From Gammaproteobacteria bacterium CG_4_10_14_0_2_um_filter_38_22 (GTDB taxonomy: Bacteria; Pseudomonadota; Gammaproteobacteria; Coxiellales; Coxiellaceae): a stretch of 64,000 nucleotides of DNA. Below the pieces are notes generated by a model. The model had not been told where the DNA came from, did no database searches, and worked only from the letters and a program-made list of their open reading frames with translations. Position numbers and translations under genes: made by a program. The DNA is taken from the NCBI GenBank assembly GCA_002793195.1, contig PFPT01000068.1, forward strand, positions 1 to 64,000. The letters run 5' to 3'. Numbering within the stretch: the first letter of the stretch is position 1; each line of letters starts with the position of its first letter. Of the stretch, positions 1 through 10,127 are shown in pieces.

Positions 1-171
1 AGCCATTGATGCTTATAATCGCGCAACTGATCAAAACAATTACCAAGCTAATGTGGTGACGCTCAATAGCATGATCACCGCCGCCGGGAATAATGGCCGC
101 ATGGATTTAGCCATTGATGCTTATAATCGCGTAACTGATCAAAGCAACTACCAAGCAGATGAGGTGACACA
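1..171 (+). repeat. 108-bp tandem repeat inside the PPR gene
   Basis: A unit beginning AGCCATTGATGCTTATAATC at position 1 recurs at position 109, giving a 108-bp (36-codon) period. The second copy matches the first closely for about 60 bp before diverging into the tail of the gene. The array probably continues to the left of the window. Confidence 0.8.
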
Positions 172-340
172 CTCAGCTATGCAACAAGCCAGGCAAAAAA
201 ATACTTTTGGTGAAGGGCCTCATGTTCCCTGCCGACAAAATCGGCCGTATTCTTACGATGGAACTGCTGTATTTTTTGCACCTAGGGCACGCTTCCAACA
301 AATTAATCGACCTACTAATGCAGCAACACCTCAAGTATAG
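2..340 (+). CDS. Pentatricopeptide-repeat (PPR) protein, 3' part only
   Basis: The reading frame is open from the left edge of the window, so only the C-terminal 112 residues are seen. They contain nearly two copies of a 36-residue unit with the PPR-like pattern VVTLNSMITAAGNNGRMDLA, followed by a non-repetitive tail of about 45 residues rich in Arg, Pro and Asn. PPR repeats form paired helices that bind single-stranded RNA base by base in organelles; bacterial members are few and their roles are poorly known. The two units are almost identical at the DNA level, which points to recent duplication. A transposase gene begins 36 bp downstream, so this is accessory DNA. A Sel1- or TPR-type helical repeat is the alternative, but the V-T-x-N-S-x-I core fits PPR better. 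Confidence 0.7.
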   Translation, partial: AIDAYNRATDQNNYQANVVTLNSMITAAGNNGRMDLAIDAYNRVTDQSNYQADEVTHSAMQQARQKNTFGEGPHVPCRQNRPYSYDGTAVFFAPRARFQQINRPTNAATPQV

Positions 341-376
341 TGCGTAGTTTCAATAAACAAACACAGCAATATAAAA

Positions 377-1804
377 ATGAGTATCTGCGCATCAGGGATA
401 GATGAAGTTATTACATCTAATATTTCGATATTTATAAAAGTTAAAGCGACACACCCTTTAATTAAATTATCCAACAGTATTGATTGGAATGCATTACACA
501 ATTTGGTGCTGCCTGACCTTAAAAAATCAACGAGCAAACTAAAATGGTGGTTAGGTCGTAAATTAAAAATCAGAATTCATCTCGCTGTTTTTCTGCTACA
601 ACAATTGCTCAATGAAACTGATCGCGGGATTGAAAAGGCAGTTACTTATAATGCGCTGTATCAAGTCTTTTGTGGTAAAACGATTGTTAAAAATTGGGTT
701 TGTCCTGACCACACAAAAATAGAAGAGTTTCGCTCACGATTATCGCCTGAAACACAATGCGCACTATCAAATGCCATTGCAAAAATCGCTGTGAAATATC
801 AGTTTGCAAAACCAGAGCATATTGATATTGATTCCACTGTTCAAGAACCGGATATGCAATATCCAGCAACAGCATATTTGCTGGTAAAAACTGCAATCAT
901 TGCAAAACGCATTCATAAACTGTGTTTTCAGTTTTTGCCAGAGCAAGCTAAAAAAATCACAGAAATTAATTTAAAAAAAATGAAAGGTATCGCGAAGGAA
1001 TATTATTTTATCAAACGAAAGCAAATGAAACAGATTTCAGTAAATGATGATATGAAAATACCTGCACTCAAAAAATTATGGTCACATGTTTTTGAAACGG
1101 TGATGCCAATTGTGCATTTAGCACAATTACTCACGGAGCCTTTTATTTTAAAATCATTACCTGTCAGGCCTAAAAATTTAATTGATCATTTTACTCGAAA
1201 AGCGCCGATGCTTTTGGATGGATTGTTTGACCGTTGTTTTGAAAATCTTCCGCGTAAAATAAAAGTGTATTCGTATTTTCGAGATGATGTGCATTGCTTT
1301 AATAAAATGAAACATCATAAGGTGTGTGAATTTGGACGGCAATTTCAGATTGGACGATTGCAAGGTAATTTTATTTGGTCAATTCCCAATACTTCTGTTT
1401 TAATGCCAGATGCTGCATCAGTCAAACCCATGTTGCGTGAACATCTGCAGTTATTTCAAACGATGCCGCAATCCATTGCAACTGACAAAGCATATTACTC
1501 AAAAAATAACGAAGGGTTTTTGTTGAGCTTGGGTGTTGAATCTGTAGGGCTCATGCGATCAAACAGAAAATACAATGATGCGCCGGATAATCCGATCAGC
1601 ATTGAAAGACAACAAGCACTGGCTGATAGACGATCAGGGATTGAACCGCTCATTGGTCATTTGAAACGCTATTGGCAAATGGGTCGCTCGCGGATGAAAA
1701 GCGATCAGACAACAGAGGCATCTGGGTTTTGCGCCATGCTTGGATTTAATATGCGACAGATGATGCGGTATTTGAATGGTGAGGTAGCAACGCTTGCTAC
1801 GTGA
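377..1804 (+). mobile_element. DDE transposase, IS5/IS1182-like group, apparently intact
   Basis: This is a 475-residue transposase with an N-terminal InsH/DUF772-like domain (around residues 25-110) and a C-terminal DDE domain. Visible catalytic elements are the first Asp in IDIDSTVQEPD (about residue 155), the second Asp in SIATDKAYY (about 375), and the Glu in RRSGIEPLIGHLK, which has the R-x3-E-x6-K spacing of the IS4/IS5-type signature. No frameshift or stop is present, so it may be active. I could not identify terminal inverted repeats or target duplications in the flanks (341-376 and 1805-2379), so the element boundaries are unknown and only the gene span is given. Confidence 0.85.
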
Positions 1805-1856
1805 CTGCTACATCACATAAACAACGATCTGGTATGCCATTCTGGGATTGATAACT

Positions 1857-2160
1857 TTTTCCACAGAAAAATTGGGTTGTAAGACGCGAGGAATATAGTC
1901 TCTACAAATATCGTCCACAGATGAACCACCAATTTCGCGACACCGACTCTTTATGCACAAAAACTGTGTATAACTTTGTGGGTATTTTGTCGAAAAACAT
2001 CACAAATTACTGTAGTAGCGAAAATCTTGTTAACCTGCCCTTTTTTTAAGCATCTTTAATTTTTCAAAAAATCAATGAGTTAGAGAATTTGCTTTAAAAA
2101 AATGCGATTAGAGGTGAGAAAAAACCATTTTGACCACTTCGTCATAAAAATTGTGGGTAA
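1857..2160. other. Gene-free region with DnaA-box-like motifs
   Basis: The 1805-2379 interval has no gene. It contains two exact matches to the DnaA box TTATNCACA: TTATGCACA at 1951-1959 and, on the other strand, TTATACACA at 1965-1973. Weaker matches are TTTTCCACA at 1857-1865, TTACCCACA (minus) at 2152-2160, and two-mismatch copies near 1911 and 1977. A strongly A/T-rich tract follows to about 2280. This could be a chromosomal or plasmid-type origin, a DnaA-binding regulatory site, or chance in A/T-rich DNA. No dnaA, dnaN, gidA or rep gene lies nearby, so the origin reading is weak. Confidence 0.25.
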
Positions 2161-2379
2161 CTTAATCTATTTTGACCATTTTAAAATGATTTCACTGATC
2201 AGTTTTTTTCAATACAGAGATTCTGTTTATATTTAAAACAATAAAAATAGAAATCATTTTGTATTTTTGGTTGAGATGATTCGCATATGCCATCATGAAT
2301 GGTATAGTCTTTTTCTTTCAGGCAGGCGTTTCCTGTTTTGAAAACGCTTGTCGCAGACAAACTGGCAACGGACTCCGCA

Positions 2380-5052
2380 ATGTCACATGTGCTTTTTGAA
2401 AAATTATCGTCGCATCACCTTATTCTCACCGTCAATAGTCGCTTAACACGTTACTTACAAACTGCATGGGACGAATACCACCTTGATCAAAAAAAGAAAA
2501 CCTGGGAAACACTCACAGTCTTACCATTGAGCAGTTGGCTGGAACACACTTTTCACCTGAACAATAAAACAGATCTTATTTTGCTCAATGCTTTTCAAGA
2601 AAATTGCGTATGGGAAAATATAGTCACGCAATCGCCGCTCGCACCAGATATCATACACCCCACCCAACTTGCAGTACGCGTTAAGGAAGCGTGGGAACTA
2701 CTCAACTACTGGCAAATACCACTTGATACGCTCAATGCATACTCAGCACAACGCGAAGTGGCTTGTTTGATTGAATGGATCAACCAATTTAAAAAAATAG
2801 CGCATGAAAAAAACTGGATAACAACAGCTGAAATACCAAATAAACTATTAGCAGAATCGATAAACATAAACAAAAAGATCATATTGATGGGTTTTGATGA
2901 TCTTAACCCCAGCTTAAAAAAATTATTTACGCACTTAGCAAAACAAACTGCCGTTGAAACAGAAACACTCAGCATACAATCTCAAGCAGAACAAGTTGTT
3001 TTGGAAGACACGGAGTCTGAGTTAATTACCATGGCGCAATGGATTAAAACCGAATGGAAAAAAAATCCCACTGCAAAATTAGGCTGTGTTGTCCCCGAAT
3101 TGGAAAAAATTCGACCGCAAGTAGCACGTATCTTTACTCATATTTTTTGCATTGAAAACATAATACCTAATGCGGATGCAAAAAAACCGCCATTCAATAT
3201 TTCTGCTGGCACACCATTTTCATGCAATAAATTAATTCATACCGGGCTTTCTTTACTGCAACTTTGCATCACGCCATTACCCATACAACAGCTCGCTGCA
3301 CTATTACAGTCACCTTATTTATGTCCCACAGAAGAAGATGCCTGTATTGGCGCGCAACTGGATGCCTTATTAAGAGAAAAAAATCAATTACAAGTGGGGT
3401 TATTAGATTTATATAACACCATCCCACTGCTATCATCGCGCTACAAAAATAATACCCACTTATTACGTTGGCGTACTTTACTTCAATTTTCTCGTGAAAA
3501 AAAAGCCATACCGCTGAAACCATCAATGTGGGCACACGAATTTATTCATTTATTAAAATCAATGCAATGGCCAGGTGAGCGCACACAAACAACTGAGGAA
3601 TTTCAAGCATTAGAAAAATTTAAAAAAATATTATTTGAATTTTCAAAGTTAGATTTTATTTTTGATGAAATCAAATTAGCGAAAGCATTTCAATTACTAC
3701 AATCACAAGTACAACAAACTATTTTTCAAGCTAAAAGCCATGATGAACCCATCCAAATTATGGGCACGCTCGAAGCCAGCAGCATTCTATTTGATGCAGT
3801 TTGGATCATGGGATTGCATGATGCCATTTGGCCAGCCGCTACCCAACCACACCCACTGATTCCCTATGCCATTCAACAACAATACCAAATGCCACATGCC
3901 ACAGCTGAACGTGAATTACAATTTTGTGAACGCATGACAAAACGGTTAATGCAGAGTGCCAAACAAGTAATTTTCAGCTCTCCTGCAAAAACAGGTGATC
4001 AGTTACTATTTCCATCACGATTAATTCAATCCGTTCCATTCACATCATCTGACGCATTTATCAATAAAAATGAAAACACATTGGCTGAACAGATACTGGC
4101 AAAAAAACAATTAGAAACCGTATCAGACGACAACACCATACCCATTCATGATTTCAGCATGATTCGAGGGGGCAGCCACATTTTAAAACTACAAGCGCTC
4201 TGTCCTTATCAAGCGTTTGCTAAAATTCGATTACAAGCAAAACCTTTAAATGAACCCACATTAGGTATTGCTGCTATGATAAAAGGCGTCATTATTCATC
4301 AAGTGTTATTTGAAATATGGGATAATATTAAAGATCAAATGACATTAAAAAAAATGGATCAAAATGCACTAAATAAACTGATTGTTGATAAAATTGATAA
4401 AGCCATTACAGAAAATATAGCCCCATCCAATGCAAAGCATCAGCACGCACTGATTGCCGTTGAAAAAAAACGATTGCAGCTTCTCATCCAGGATTGGCTC
4501 AAGATTGAAAAATCACGCCCTGATTTCCGTGTTCATTCATTAGAAACAGCATGTCAAATTTCAATTAATGCATTACCACTTAAACTTCGTTTAGATCGCG
4601 TGGATGAATTGGCAGATGGATCCTTATTATTGATTGATTACAAATCAGGCAAAAATGAAATAAAAAACCTATTACAGGAGCGACTGACTGATCCTCAATT
4701 GCCATTATATGCCGCCTATCAAAATAAAAACGAACCAGCGTATCAAGGTGTTGCTTTTGCGGAAATTCGAAATGCCAAAATGAGTTATCAAGGCATTACG
4801 CATGAAAATCGCAAAGAACAAAAAACAAATACATTTCAATTAATACCCATTCAAGATACTAAAAATGATCTGCGCATCACACAATGGGAAACTGCAATTG
4901 AAAGCTGGAAAAAATCACTTGAAGCAACAGCTGATGATTTTTGTCGTGGTAAAATCACAATTGACCCCATTCAAAAAGTCACTTGTGATCATTGCGGCTT
5001 ACAGTCAGTCTGTCGATACAATATTGCAGAAAGCATAACGGAAAAACAATGA
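2380..5052 (+). CDS. AddB/RecB-like PD-(D/E)XK nuclease, DNA repair
   Basis: This is about 890 residues and is predicted to be the non-motor nuclease partner of the helicase encoded next. The C-terminal third carries the RecB-type nuclease motif: LRLDRVDE followed by LLLIDYKSG near residues 745-765. One Cys in ALCPYQAF (about 620) and three in TCDHCGLQSVC at the end form the spaced Cys set that holds a 4Fe-4S cluster in AddB-type nucleases. The N-terminal part resembles an inactivated helicase, as in AddB. I start it at ATG 2380, which has GGA about 7 nt upstream; an in-frame TTG at 2338 would add 14 residues. It overlaps the next gene by ATGA, so the two are translationally coupled. Expected role: double-strand end resection for recombination repair. 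Confidence 0.8.
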   Translation: MSHVLFEKLSSHHLILTVNSRLTRYLQTAWDEYHLDQKKKTWETLTVLPLSSWLEHTFHLNNKTDLILLNAFQENCVWENIVTQSPLAPDIIHPTQLAVRVKEAWELLNYWQIPLDTLNAYSAQREVACLIEWINQFKKIAHEKNWITTAEIPNKLLAESININKKIILMGFDDLNPSLKKLFTHLAKQTAVETETLSIQSQAEQVVLEDTESELITMAQWIKTEWKKNPTAKLGCVVPELEKIRPQVARIFTHIFCIENIIPNADAKKPPFNISAGTPFSCNKLIHTGLSLLQLCITPLPIQQLAALLQSPYLCPTEEDACIGAQLDALLREKNQLQVGLLDLYNTIPLLSSRYKNNTHLLRWRTLLQFSREKKAIPLKPSMWAHEFIHLLKSMQWPGERTQTTEEFQALEKFKKILFEFSKLDFIFDEIKLAKAFQLLQSQVQQTIFQAKSHDEPIQIMGTLEASSILFDAVWIMGLHDAIWPAATQPHPLIPYAIQQQYQMPHATAERELQFCERMTKRLMQSAKQVIFSSPAKTGDQLLFPSRLIQSVPFTSSDAFINKNENTLAEQILAKKQLETVSDDNTIPIHDFSMIRGGSHILKLQALCPYQAFAKIRLQAKPLNEPTLGIAAMIKGVIIHQVLFEIWDNIKDQMTLKKMDQNALNKLIVDKIDKAITENIAPSNAKHQHALIAVEKKRLQLLIQDWLKIEKSRPDFRVHSLETACQISINALPLKLRLDRVDELADGSLLLIDYKSGKNEIKNLLQERLTDPQLPLYAAYQNKNEPAYQGVAFAEIRNAKMSYQGITHENRKEQKTNTFQLIPIQDTKNDLRITQWETAIESWKKSLEATADDFCRGKITIDPIQKVTCDHCGLQSVCRYNIAESITEKQ

Positions 5053-8000
5053 CACTGATCCAAGATGAACCCATTAGAAAACGCGCGCTTGATCCCACTC
5101 AATCTTTTATTGTTCAAGCACCTGCTGGTTCTGGAAAAACAGAATTATTAACGCAACGCTATTTAACTTTGTTGTCTCACGCTCAAAAAGCACCAGAAGA
5201 AATTATTGCCATTACTTTTACGCGAAAAGCAGCGGCTGAAATGCGAGCACGCATCCTGGATGCATTAACATTAGGATTAACAACAGCACCCGATAAAAAT
5301 AATTATCGATATACAACTTGGTCACTTGCTCAAGGTGTTTTAAAAAAAGATCATGCGCTCCAATGGCACTTAATTCAGAATCCCAATCGATTGCGTATTT
5401 TAACTATTGATGCCCTGTCTGCTTTTTTATGTCGGCAAACGCCGATGCTCACGCAATTTGGCAGCATGCCCACCGTATCTGATCATGCAAAATCATTTTA
5501 TGATCTGGCAGCAGAACGTTTATTATCTGATGCTTTATCAAACAAACAATATCATGCTGATATTGCTTATTTATTATTGCATCTCGACAATCAAGTTGAA
5601 AAATTACATGCTTTATTTTCAAACTTACTAGCGCATCGCGATCAATGGTTATCGCATATTATGTATGCATACTCACATCATCAGGCCTTGCGTGATTTAC
5701 TCGAAACCAGTTTGAAAAATATGGCGCTTGAGAAATTAGAAGCGGCGCATCAAAATATGCCAGCTCATTTGCGACAAACTTTACTTTTACTGGCGCGCCA
5801 TGCTGGAAATTATTTTGCTGAAAATAACATCGACAATACGGTTAGCACATGCGTCAATTTTAACATCGACACGCTAGATTTAAGCGCATTACCGCAATGG
5901 ATTGGTTTGGCCAATTTATTGCTCACACAAAAAGGAGAACTGCGAAAAACAGTCGATATTCGAAATGGTTTTGCACCTAAAGATGAAAATAAATCACTGA
6001 TGTTAGCAACGCTCACAGCATTAACAGATTATCCTAAATTTATTCAAGCGCTAAATGAAATTCAATTATTACCACCCACGCATTATTCCGACACACAATG
6101 GGAAGTCGTTACTGCATTAACCAAACTACTGCCTTTATTAGCAGCGCAATTATCCTTAGTTTTTCAAGAAAAAAATCAAATTGATTTTACGGAATTAAAT
6201 ATTGCTGCCATTCGAGCGCTGGGTGATGATGAAGCGCCTACTGATTTGGCATTGTATCTTGATTATCAGATACAACACTTATTAATTGATGAGTTTCAAG
6301 ATACATCTGTAATGCATCTGCATTTATTAGAAAAAATAATTCGAGAATGGCAACCTCAAGATGGGCGCACTTTATTTTTAGTTGGCGACCCCATGCAATC
6401 TGTTTATCGCTTTCGAAATGCTGAAGTGGGCTTATTTTTACGAGCACAAAAAGAAGGCATCGGAAACATTCAACTTGAAACCTTAACACTCACCATGAAT
6501 TTTCGATCACAAGCGGGATTGGTTAACTGGTTCAACCACACTTTCCAATCTGTTTTTCCGACTATTTCAGATATTGCCACAGGACGTGTACCTTATACAC
6601 AAGCCATTGCTGCACGCGATTGTTTACCCGATCATAATGCAAAATTTTACCCGATCATCAGCGAATCAAATGAAGATGAATCTAAAAAAATTGCAGACAC
6701 CCTTCACACGTTACGCAAAACATATCCAACAGATTCTATTGCATTACTCGTGCAATCTCGACCGCAATTGATTCCGATTATTAAAGCGTTACAAGAAAAA
6801 AAACTAGCCTTTCAAGCTATTGAAATTGAACCGTTATCACAACGCAGTGAGATTCGTGATTTATTATCGCTGACACGTGCTTTATTACACCGCGCTGATC
6901 GCATTGCCTGGCTTGCAATATTACGCGCGCCTTTTTGTGGTTTATTATCAACCGACTTAGAACGCGTTGCTTTATTTGGCGAAAAAATTACCTTGTGGGA
7001 AGCATTATTACAAGCTGAACAAATCCCAGATTTATCTGTGGATGGATTCCAACGCATTCAAGCATTGCGTTATTATTTATTGCGTGCATTTCAACAGCAA
7101 GGACAACTGCCTTTATCTGCTTGGATAGAAGGTGTTTGGTTAGCGCTTGGGGGGCCTGCGATTTTATCGCACGCTACTGAGTTACATTATACAAAAGCCT
7201 ATTTTGAATTATTAGAAAAATTAGAAAATAACGCCGATGCCTTATCCATTGAGCTAATTACTGAGCAATGTGAAAAATTATTTGCAAATACATCTCCTGC
7301 TACAAATAATGCAATACAAATTCTCACGATGCATAAATCAAAAGGCTTGGAATTTGATCATGTTTTTTTACCAGGTTTGCATCGCCCACCACGCAACGAT
7401 GATGAGAAATTATTACGCTGGTTAGAACGCATCAATTCAAAAAATGGATATGATTTAATAATGGCACCCATTAAATCAGTAACTCAAGAATCCGACTCTA
7501 TTTATGATTACTTAAAACAAATTGAAAATGAAAAACAGAATCATGAAATCACACGCTTACTCTATGTTGCTGCAACACGCGCAAAAAAAAGCTTACACTT
7601 ATTTGCTCAGATCAAATGGGATGTTGAAAAAAACAGATTGAAACCGCCAAAAAAAGGCTCTTTTTTAGAAAAGCTATGGCCTATTTATGAAACAGACGCT
7701 TTAAACTGGACACCCATTCAGACTGAGACAACAACCACAAACACAACACAGCATGCCACCTATCTCACACGACATAGTGCTGATTGGTTTACATCCATAG
7801 CGCAATCAGACATCTACTCACCAAAACCCATTAAAATTGATATAACACTACATTCACAACAGTCACGCATCATCGGCACTGTTATTCATGAGCAGTTACA
7901 ACACCTTACTGAAACAGGTAACACCAAGCCATTTCGCAGTCAATTAATAACACTGGGTATTTTACCCCATGAAATTGAACCAGCCGTTGAGATAGTTAAT

Positions 8001-8366
8001 ACAGCCATTCGTAATACGATCTCAGATAAACAAGGGCAATGGATATTGCAAAAACATCACGATGCACATTGCGAGTGGCCATTCACTTTCACGGATAACA
8101 ACGAATTAAAACATCTCATCATTGATCGCAGTTTTGTGGATGACAATAAAGTACGTTGGATTATTGATTATAAAACAGCATCTCCTAAAGAAAATGAGTC
8201 GCTTGATTTATTTTTAAAACAACAGAAAAAAGAATACAGTGAAAAACTACAGGAATATGCAAACGCATTATTTGCAATGGAAAACAAACCCATCTCGATT
8301 GGATTGTATTTCCCATTGTCTCAGGCTTGGATTGAGTGGACATATCAGCAAAGCGTCTCTGATTAA
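5049..8366 (+). CDS. AddA-like UvrD/Rep-family helicase-nuclease
   Basis: This is a 1105-residue superfamily 1A helicase with a C-terminal nuclease domain. Motifs in order are Walker A APAGSGKTELL (about residue 22), Ia ITFTRKAAAEM, Walker B LLIDEFQDTS (about 412), III LVGDPMQSVYRFR, IV TMNFRSQ, V LTMHKSKGLEFDHVF (about 760) and VI LLYVAATRAKK. The end (DRSFVDDNKVRWIIDYKTA) matches the RecB-type nuclease core with its Asp and Lys. The start at 5049 is chosen because its ATG overlaps the upstream stop as ATGA; a longer in-frame start at 4992 would lie inside the upstream gene. With the preceding AddB-like protein it should form a RecBCD/AddAB-equivalent end-resection complex. Confidence 0.88.
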   Translation: MTLIQDEPIRKRALDPTQSFIVQAPAGSGKTELLTQRYLTLLSHAQKAPEEIIAITFTRKAAAEMRARILDALTLGLTTAPDKNNYRYTTWSLAQGVLKKDHALQWHLIQNPNRLRILTIDALSAFLCRQTPMLTQFGSMPTVSDHAKSFYDLAAERLLSDALSNKQYHADIAYLLLHLDNQVEKLHALFSNLLAHRDQWLSHIMYAYSHHQALRDLLETSLKNMALEKLEAAHQNMPAHLRQTLLLLARHAGNYFAENNIDNTVSTCVNFNIDTLDLSALPQWIGLANLLLTQKGELRKTVDIRNGFAPKDENKSLMLATLTALTDYPKFIQALNEIQLLPPTHYSDTQWEVVTALTKLLPLLAAQLSLVFQEKNQIDFTELNIAAIRALGDDEAPTDLALYLDYQIQHLLIDEFQDTSVMHLHLLEKIIREWQPQDGRTLFLVGDPMQSVYRFRNAEVGLFLRAQKEGIGNIQLETLTLTMNFRSQAGLVNWFNHTFQSVFPTISDIATGRVPYTQAIAARDCLPDHNAKFYPIISESNEDESKKIADTLHTLRKTYPTDSIALLVQSRPQLIPIIKALQEKKLAFQAIEIEPLSQRSEIRDLLSLTRALLHRADRIAWLAILRAPFCGLLSTDLERVALFGEKITLWEALLQAEQIPDLSVDGFQRIQALRYYLLRAFQQQGQLPLSAWIEGVWLALGGPAILSHATELHYTKAYFELLEKLENNADALSIELITEQCEKLFANTSPATNNAIQILTMHKSKGLEFDHVFLPGLHRPPRNDDEKLLRWLERINSKNGYDLIMAPIKSVTQESDSIYDYLKQIENEKQNHEITRLLYVAATRAKKSLHLFAQIKWDVEKNRLKPPKKGSFLEKLWPIYETDALNWTPIQTETTTTNTTQHATYLTRHSADWFTSIAQSDIYSPKPIKIDITLHSQQSRIIGTVIHEQLQHLTETGNTKPFRSQLITLGILPHEIEPAVEIVNTAIRNTISDKQGQWILQKHHDAHCEWPFTFTDNNELKHLIIDRSFVDDNKVRWIIDYKTASPKENESLDLFLKQQKKEYSEKLQEYANALFAMENKPISIGLYFPLSQAWIEWTYQQSVSD

Positions 8367-8400
8367 ATTGCAGCGCTGACGAAATTAAAATTACACACAA

Positions 8401-9102
8401 CTAACTATGAGAACCACAATTCACACTGGTATAAGTCGAATAATTTTCTGACTTTCCAGCATATTCAAAAGATACCGTCTCATTATTAACCACTTCTCTT
8501 ATACCCGTATTACAGAGACCGACTCTTGCGCATACCCTTCTTGTGCGCTCAAGCATGTGTTCAGCCGTTTGGTTTATATTAAAAAGATTACCTAAAAACT
8601 GATATGCACTGCGGAGCAAAGATTCATCATCACAAGGAATGTTAGACTGATATAGCGGAACCATAGAAGCACCATTCGCACTAAACATCACGTCGACGGT
8701 TGCATTGGTAGGCGTCAACGATGCTGTCTGTTCATTCGAAACTGAAGCATCATTTCTGCTCTTAGATAAAGAAAATGTTTTCTTAGAGCGAGAATGTCTT
8801 TTGGTCTCAGAAAAAAGAGCAGATTTTGTGCCCGAATTTTTTGTTTTTGTAGCACTATCTTCTTGTCGCGTAAAAGTCGGCAAAGAAATGGTTTTACTTT
8901 CTGAAAAAGGGCTCGGCGTGTGAGAGGAATCATCAGCACTTGGACAAACATCATCTCTCTTCATTACACAAAAATAGACTGTTAACACAGCAGTTAGCGC
9001 AACAACAGATACTGCACTTGCACCTATAGCGATTTTTCTATGTCTCACCGCAGCATTGGGTACCAATAAATCTTTTTCACCATCTTCTTGAGCATTAATC
9101 AT
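8401..9102 (-). CDS. Unknown single-pass membrane protein, Ser/Thr/Lys-rich
   Basis: I do not recognise this 233-residue protein. It has a short charged N-terminus, one hydrophobic segment (about residues 25-47, IAIGASAVSVVALTAVLTVY), and a low-complexity Ser/Thr/Lys linker of about 90 residues. A C-terminal domain of about 80 residues contains six Cys, compatible with disulfides in the periplasm. The topology would be a type II membrane protein with an extracytoplasmic domain. It stands alone between the AddA-like gene, which converges on it, and an outer-membrane protein gene. Function is unknown; an envelope or secreted host-interaction protein is possible but not shown. Confidence 0.6.
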   Translation of the reverse strand: MINAQEDGEKDLLVPNAAVRHRKIAIGASAVSVVALTAVLTVYFCVMKRDDVCPSADDSSHTPSPFSESKTISLPTFTRQEDSATKTKNSGTKSALFSETKRHSRSKKTFSLSKSRNDASVSNEQTASLTPTNATVDVMFSANGASMVPLYQSNIPCDDESLLRSAYQFLGNLFNINQTAEHMLERTRRVCARVGLCNTGIREVVNNETVSFEYAGKSENYSTYTSVNCGSHS

Positions 9103-9255
9103 TTTTATTTTCTCGGCATTTTATAAATAAAGCTTAATCCGGACAATATTAACACAATAAAAAAAACAAACACCTTGAGAAAAAATGAATTTAAGCATTA
9201 AATGCGCTTGCCTAATCAAAGCATTGCATACGATAGTTTTCCGCCCTGAAAAACA

Positions 9256-9978
9256 TCAAAGCGTACAACTCAAGCCACCCAATACATTTAATTCACCACT
9301 GGAGGCGGAATTATAGGTATTAAACGCATATAAACCACTAAGACGGAAAGCAACTCGTTTGTTAAATTGAAAAATCAACTCCAAACCAGCTTGAGGATTA
9401 ATGCGAACCGGACTATTTGCAGGTGAATAATCGACACTACCCACTGTGATTGATTCATTAAATTCATAAATCAAGGCGCCTGCTATTGGCATTACCTGGA
9501 ATTGATCATCAGGATTAATCACATAACCCACCAATGCCTGCACCCCATTCATTTTGCCACTGATTTTAGAAGCGGCACCACCAATTGTAGCATTACGTGT
9601 CTGCCTCAAATTTTGCAAATAACCCATTTGCATATCAATATGACGCGTTAATTCTTTACCAAACCCAATTTCAAATCCATGGTAGCTGTCTGGTATGGTG
9701 TTTTTAGCAGAATAGGAGATGGTTGAACCACCCGTTTTAGCGTTGGCGGTTTGTTGCTTATTATTCAGGAAACGATGCGTATAAAGATAACCAGTATAAA
9801 AATAAAAGGAGGTGCCGTTACGGCTGTAATCTGAGTCCCCATTGACATGAAAATTGGGCTGTAAATTATATCCGCTCATGTCTTCTTTGGTGTAATCATA
9901 TCCATTGCAGCACGCCAGCGCTGTAGAAGCACAGGCCAATAATGCGATCGATGAGCAAAATTGAATAAATAAACGCAT
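9256..9978 (-). CDS. Outer-membrane beta-barrel protein
   Basis: The 240-residue product starts with a signal peptide (MRLFIQFCSSIALLACASTALA) and continues with alternating hydrophobic/polar strands typical of an 8-10-strand barrel, ending in ...LSCTL. Strand-like stretches include FYFYTGYLYTHRF, GFEIGFGKELTRHIDMQMGY and AFRLSGLYAFNTY. The start at 9978 is preferred over an upstream in-frame start because AGGGAGA precedes it by about 6 nt and the signal peptide begins there. Barrels of this size in related bacteria act as adhesins or small porins; no specific family is assigned. It is divergent from the 5'-nucleotidase gene. Confidence 0.65.
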   Translation of the reverse strand: MRLFIQFCSSIALLACASTALACCNGYDYTKEDMSGYNLQPNFHVNGDSDYSRNGTSFYFYTGYLYTHRFLNNKQQTANAKTGGSTISYSAKNTIPDSYHGFEIGFGKELTRHIDMQMGYLQNLRQTRNATIGGAASKISGKMNGVQALVGYVINPDDQFQVMPIAGALIYEFNESITVGSVDYSPANSPVRINPQAGLELIFQFNKRVAFRLSGLYAFNTYNSASSGELNVLGGLSCTL

Positions 9979-10127
9979 GGCGATCTCCCTTTCTGACCAT
10001 TTTTTCAACCATTTATTATACCCATTTTGGACTAAAATGCTAACGCAGATACTGATCTTTTCACACTCACCCACTTTTGCAGTATGATGGACTCTGCTTC
10101 AACAATAGACAAAATTGAGATCTCTCT

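Noticed and set aside
377-2379. Full insertion-sequence boundaries around the transposase
   Set aside because: No convincing terminal inverted repeat or target duplication was found on either side; only short A/T-rich direct similarities (AATAAACAA / CATAAACAA) were seen.
8705-8923. 72-aa plus-strand frame opposite the 8401-9102 membrane protein
   Set aside because: It lies wholly inside the minus-strand gene, whose composition, membrane segment and Cys-rich domain look real; the plus frame has no ribosome site or family features.
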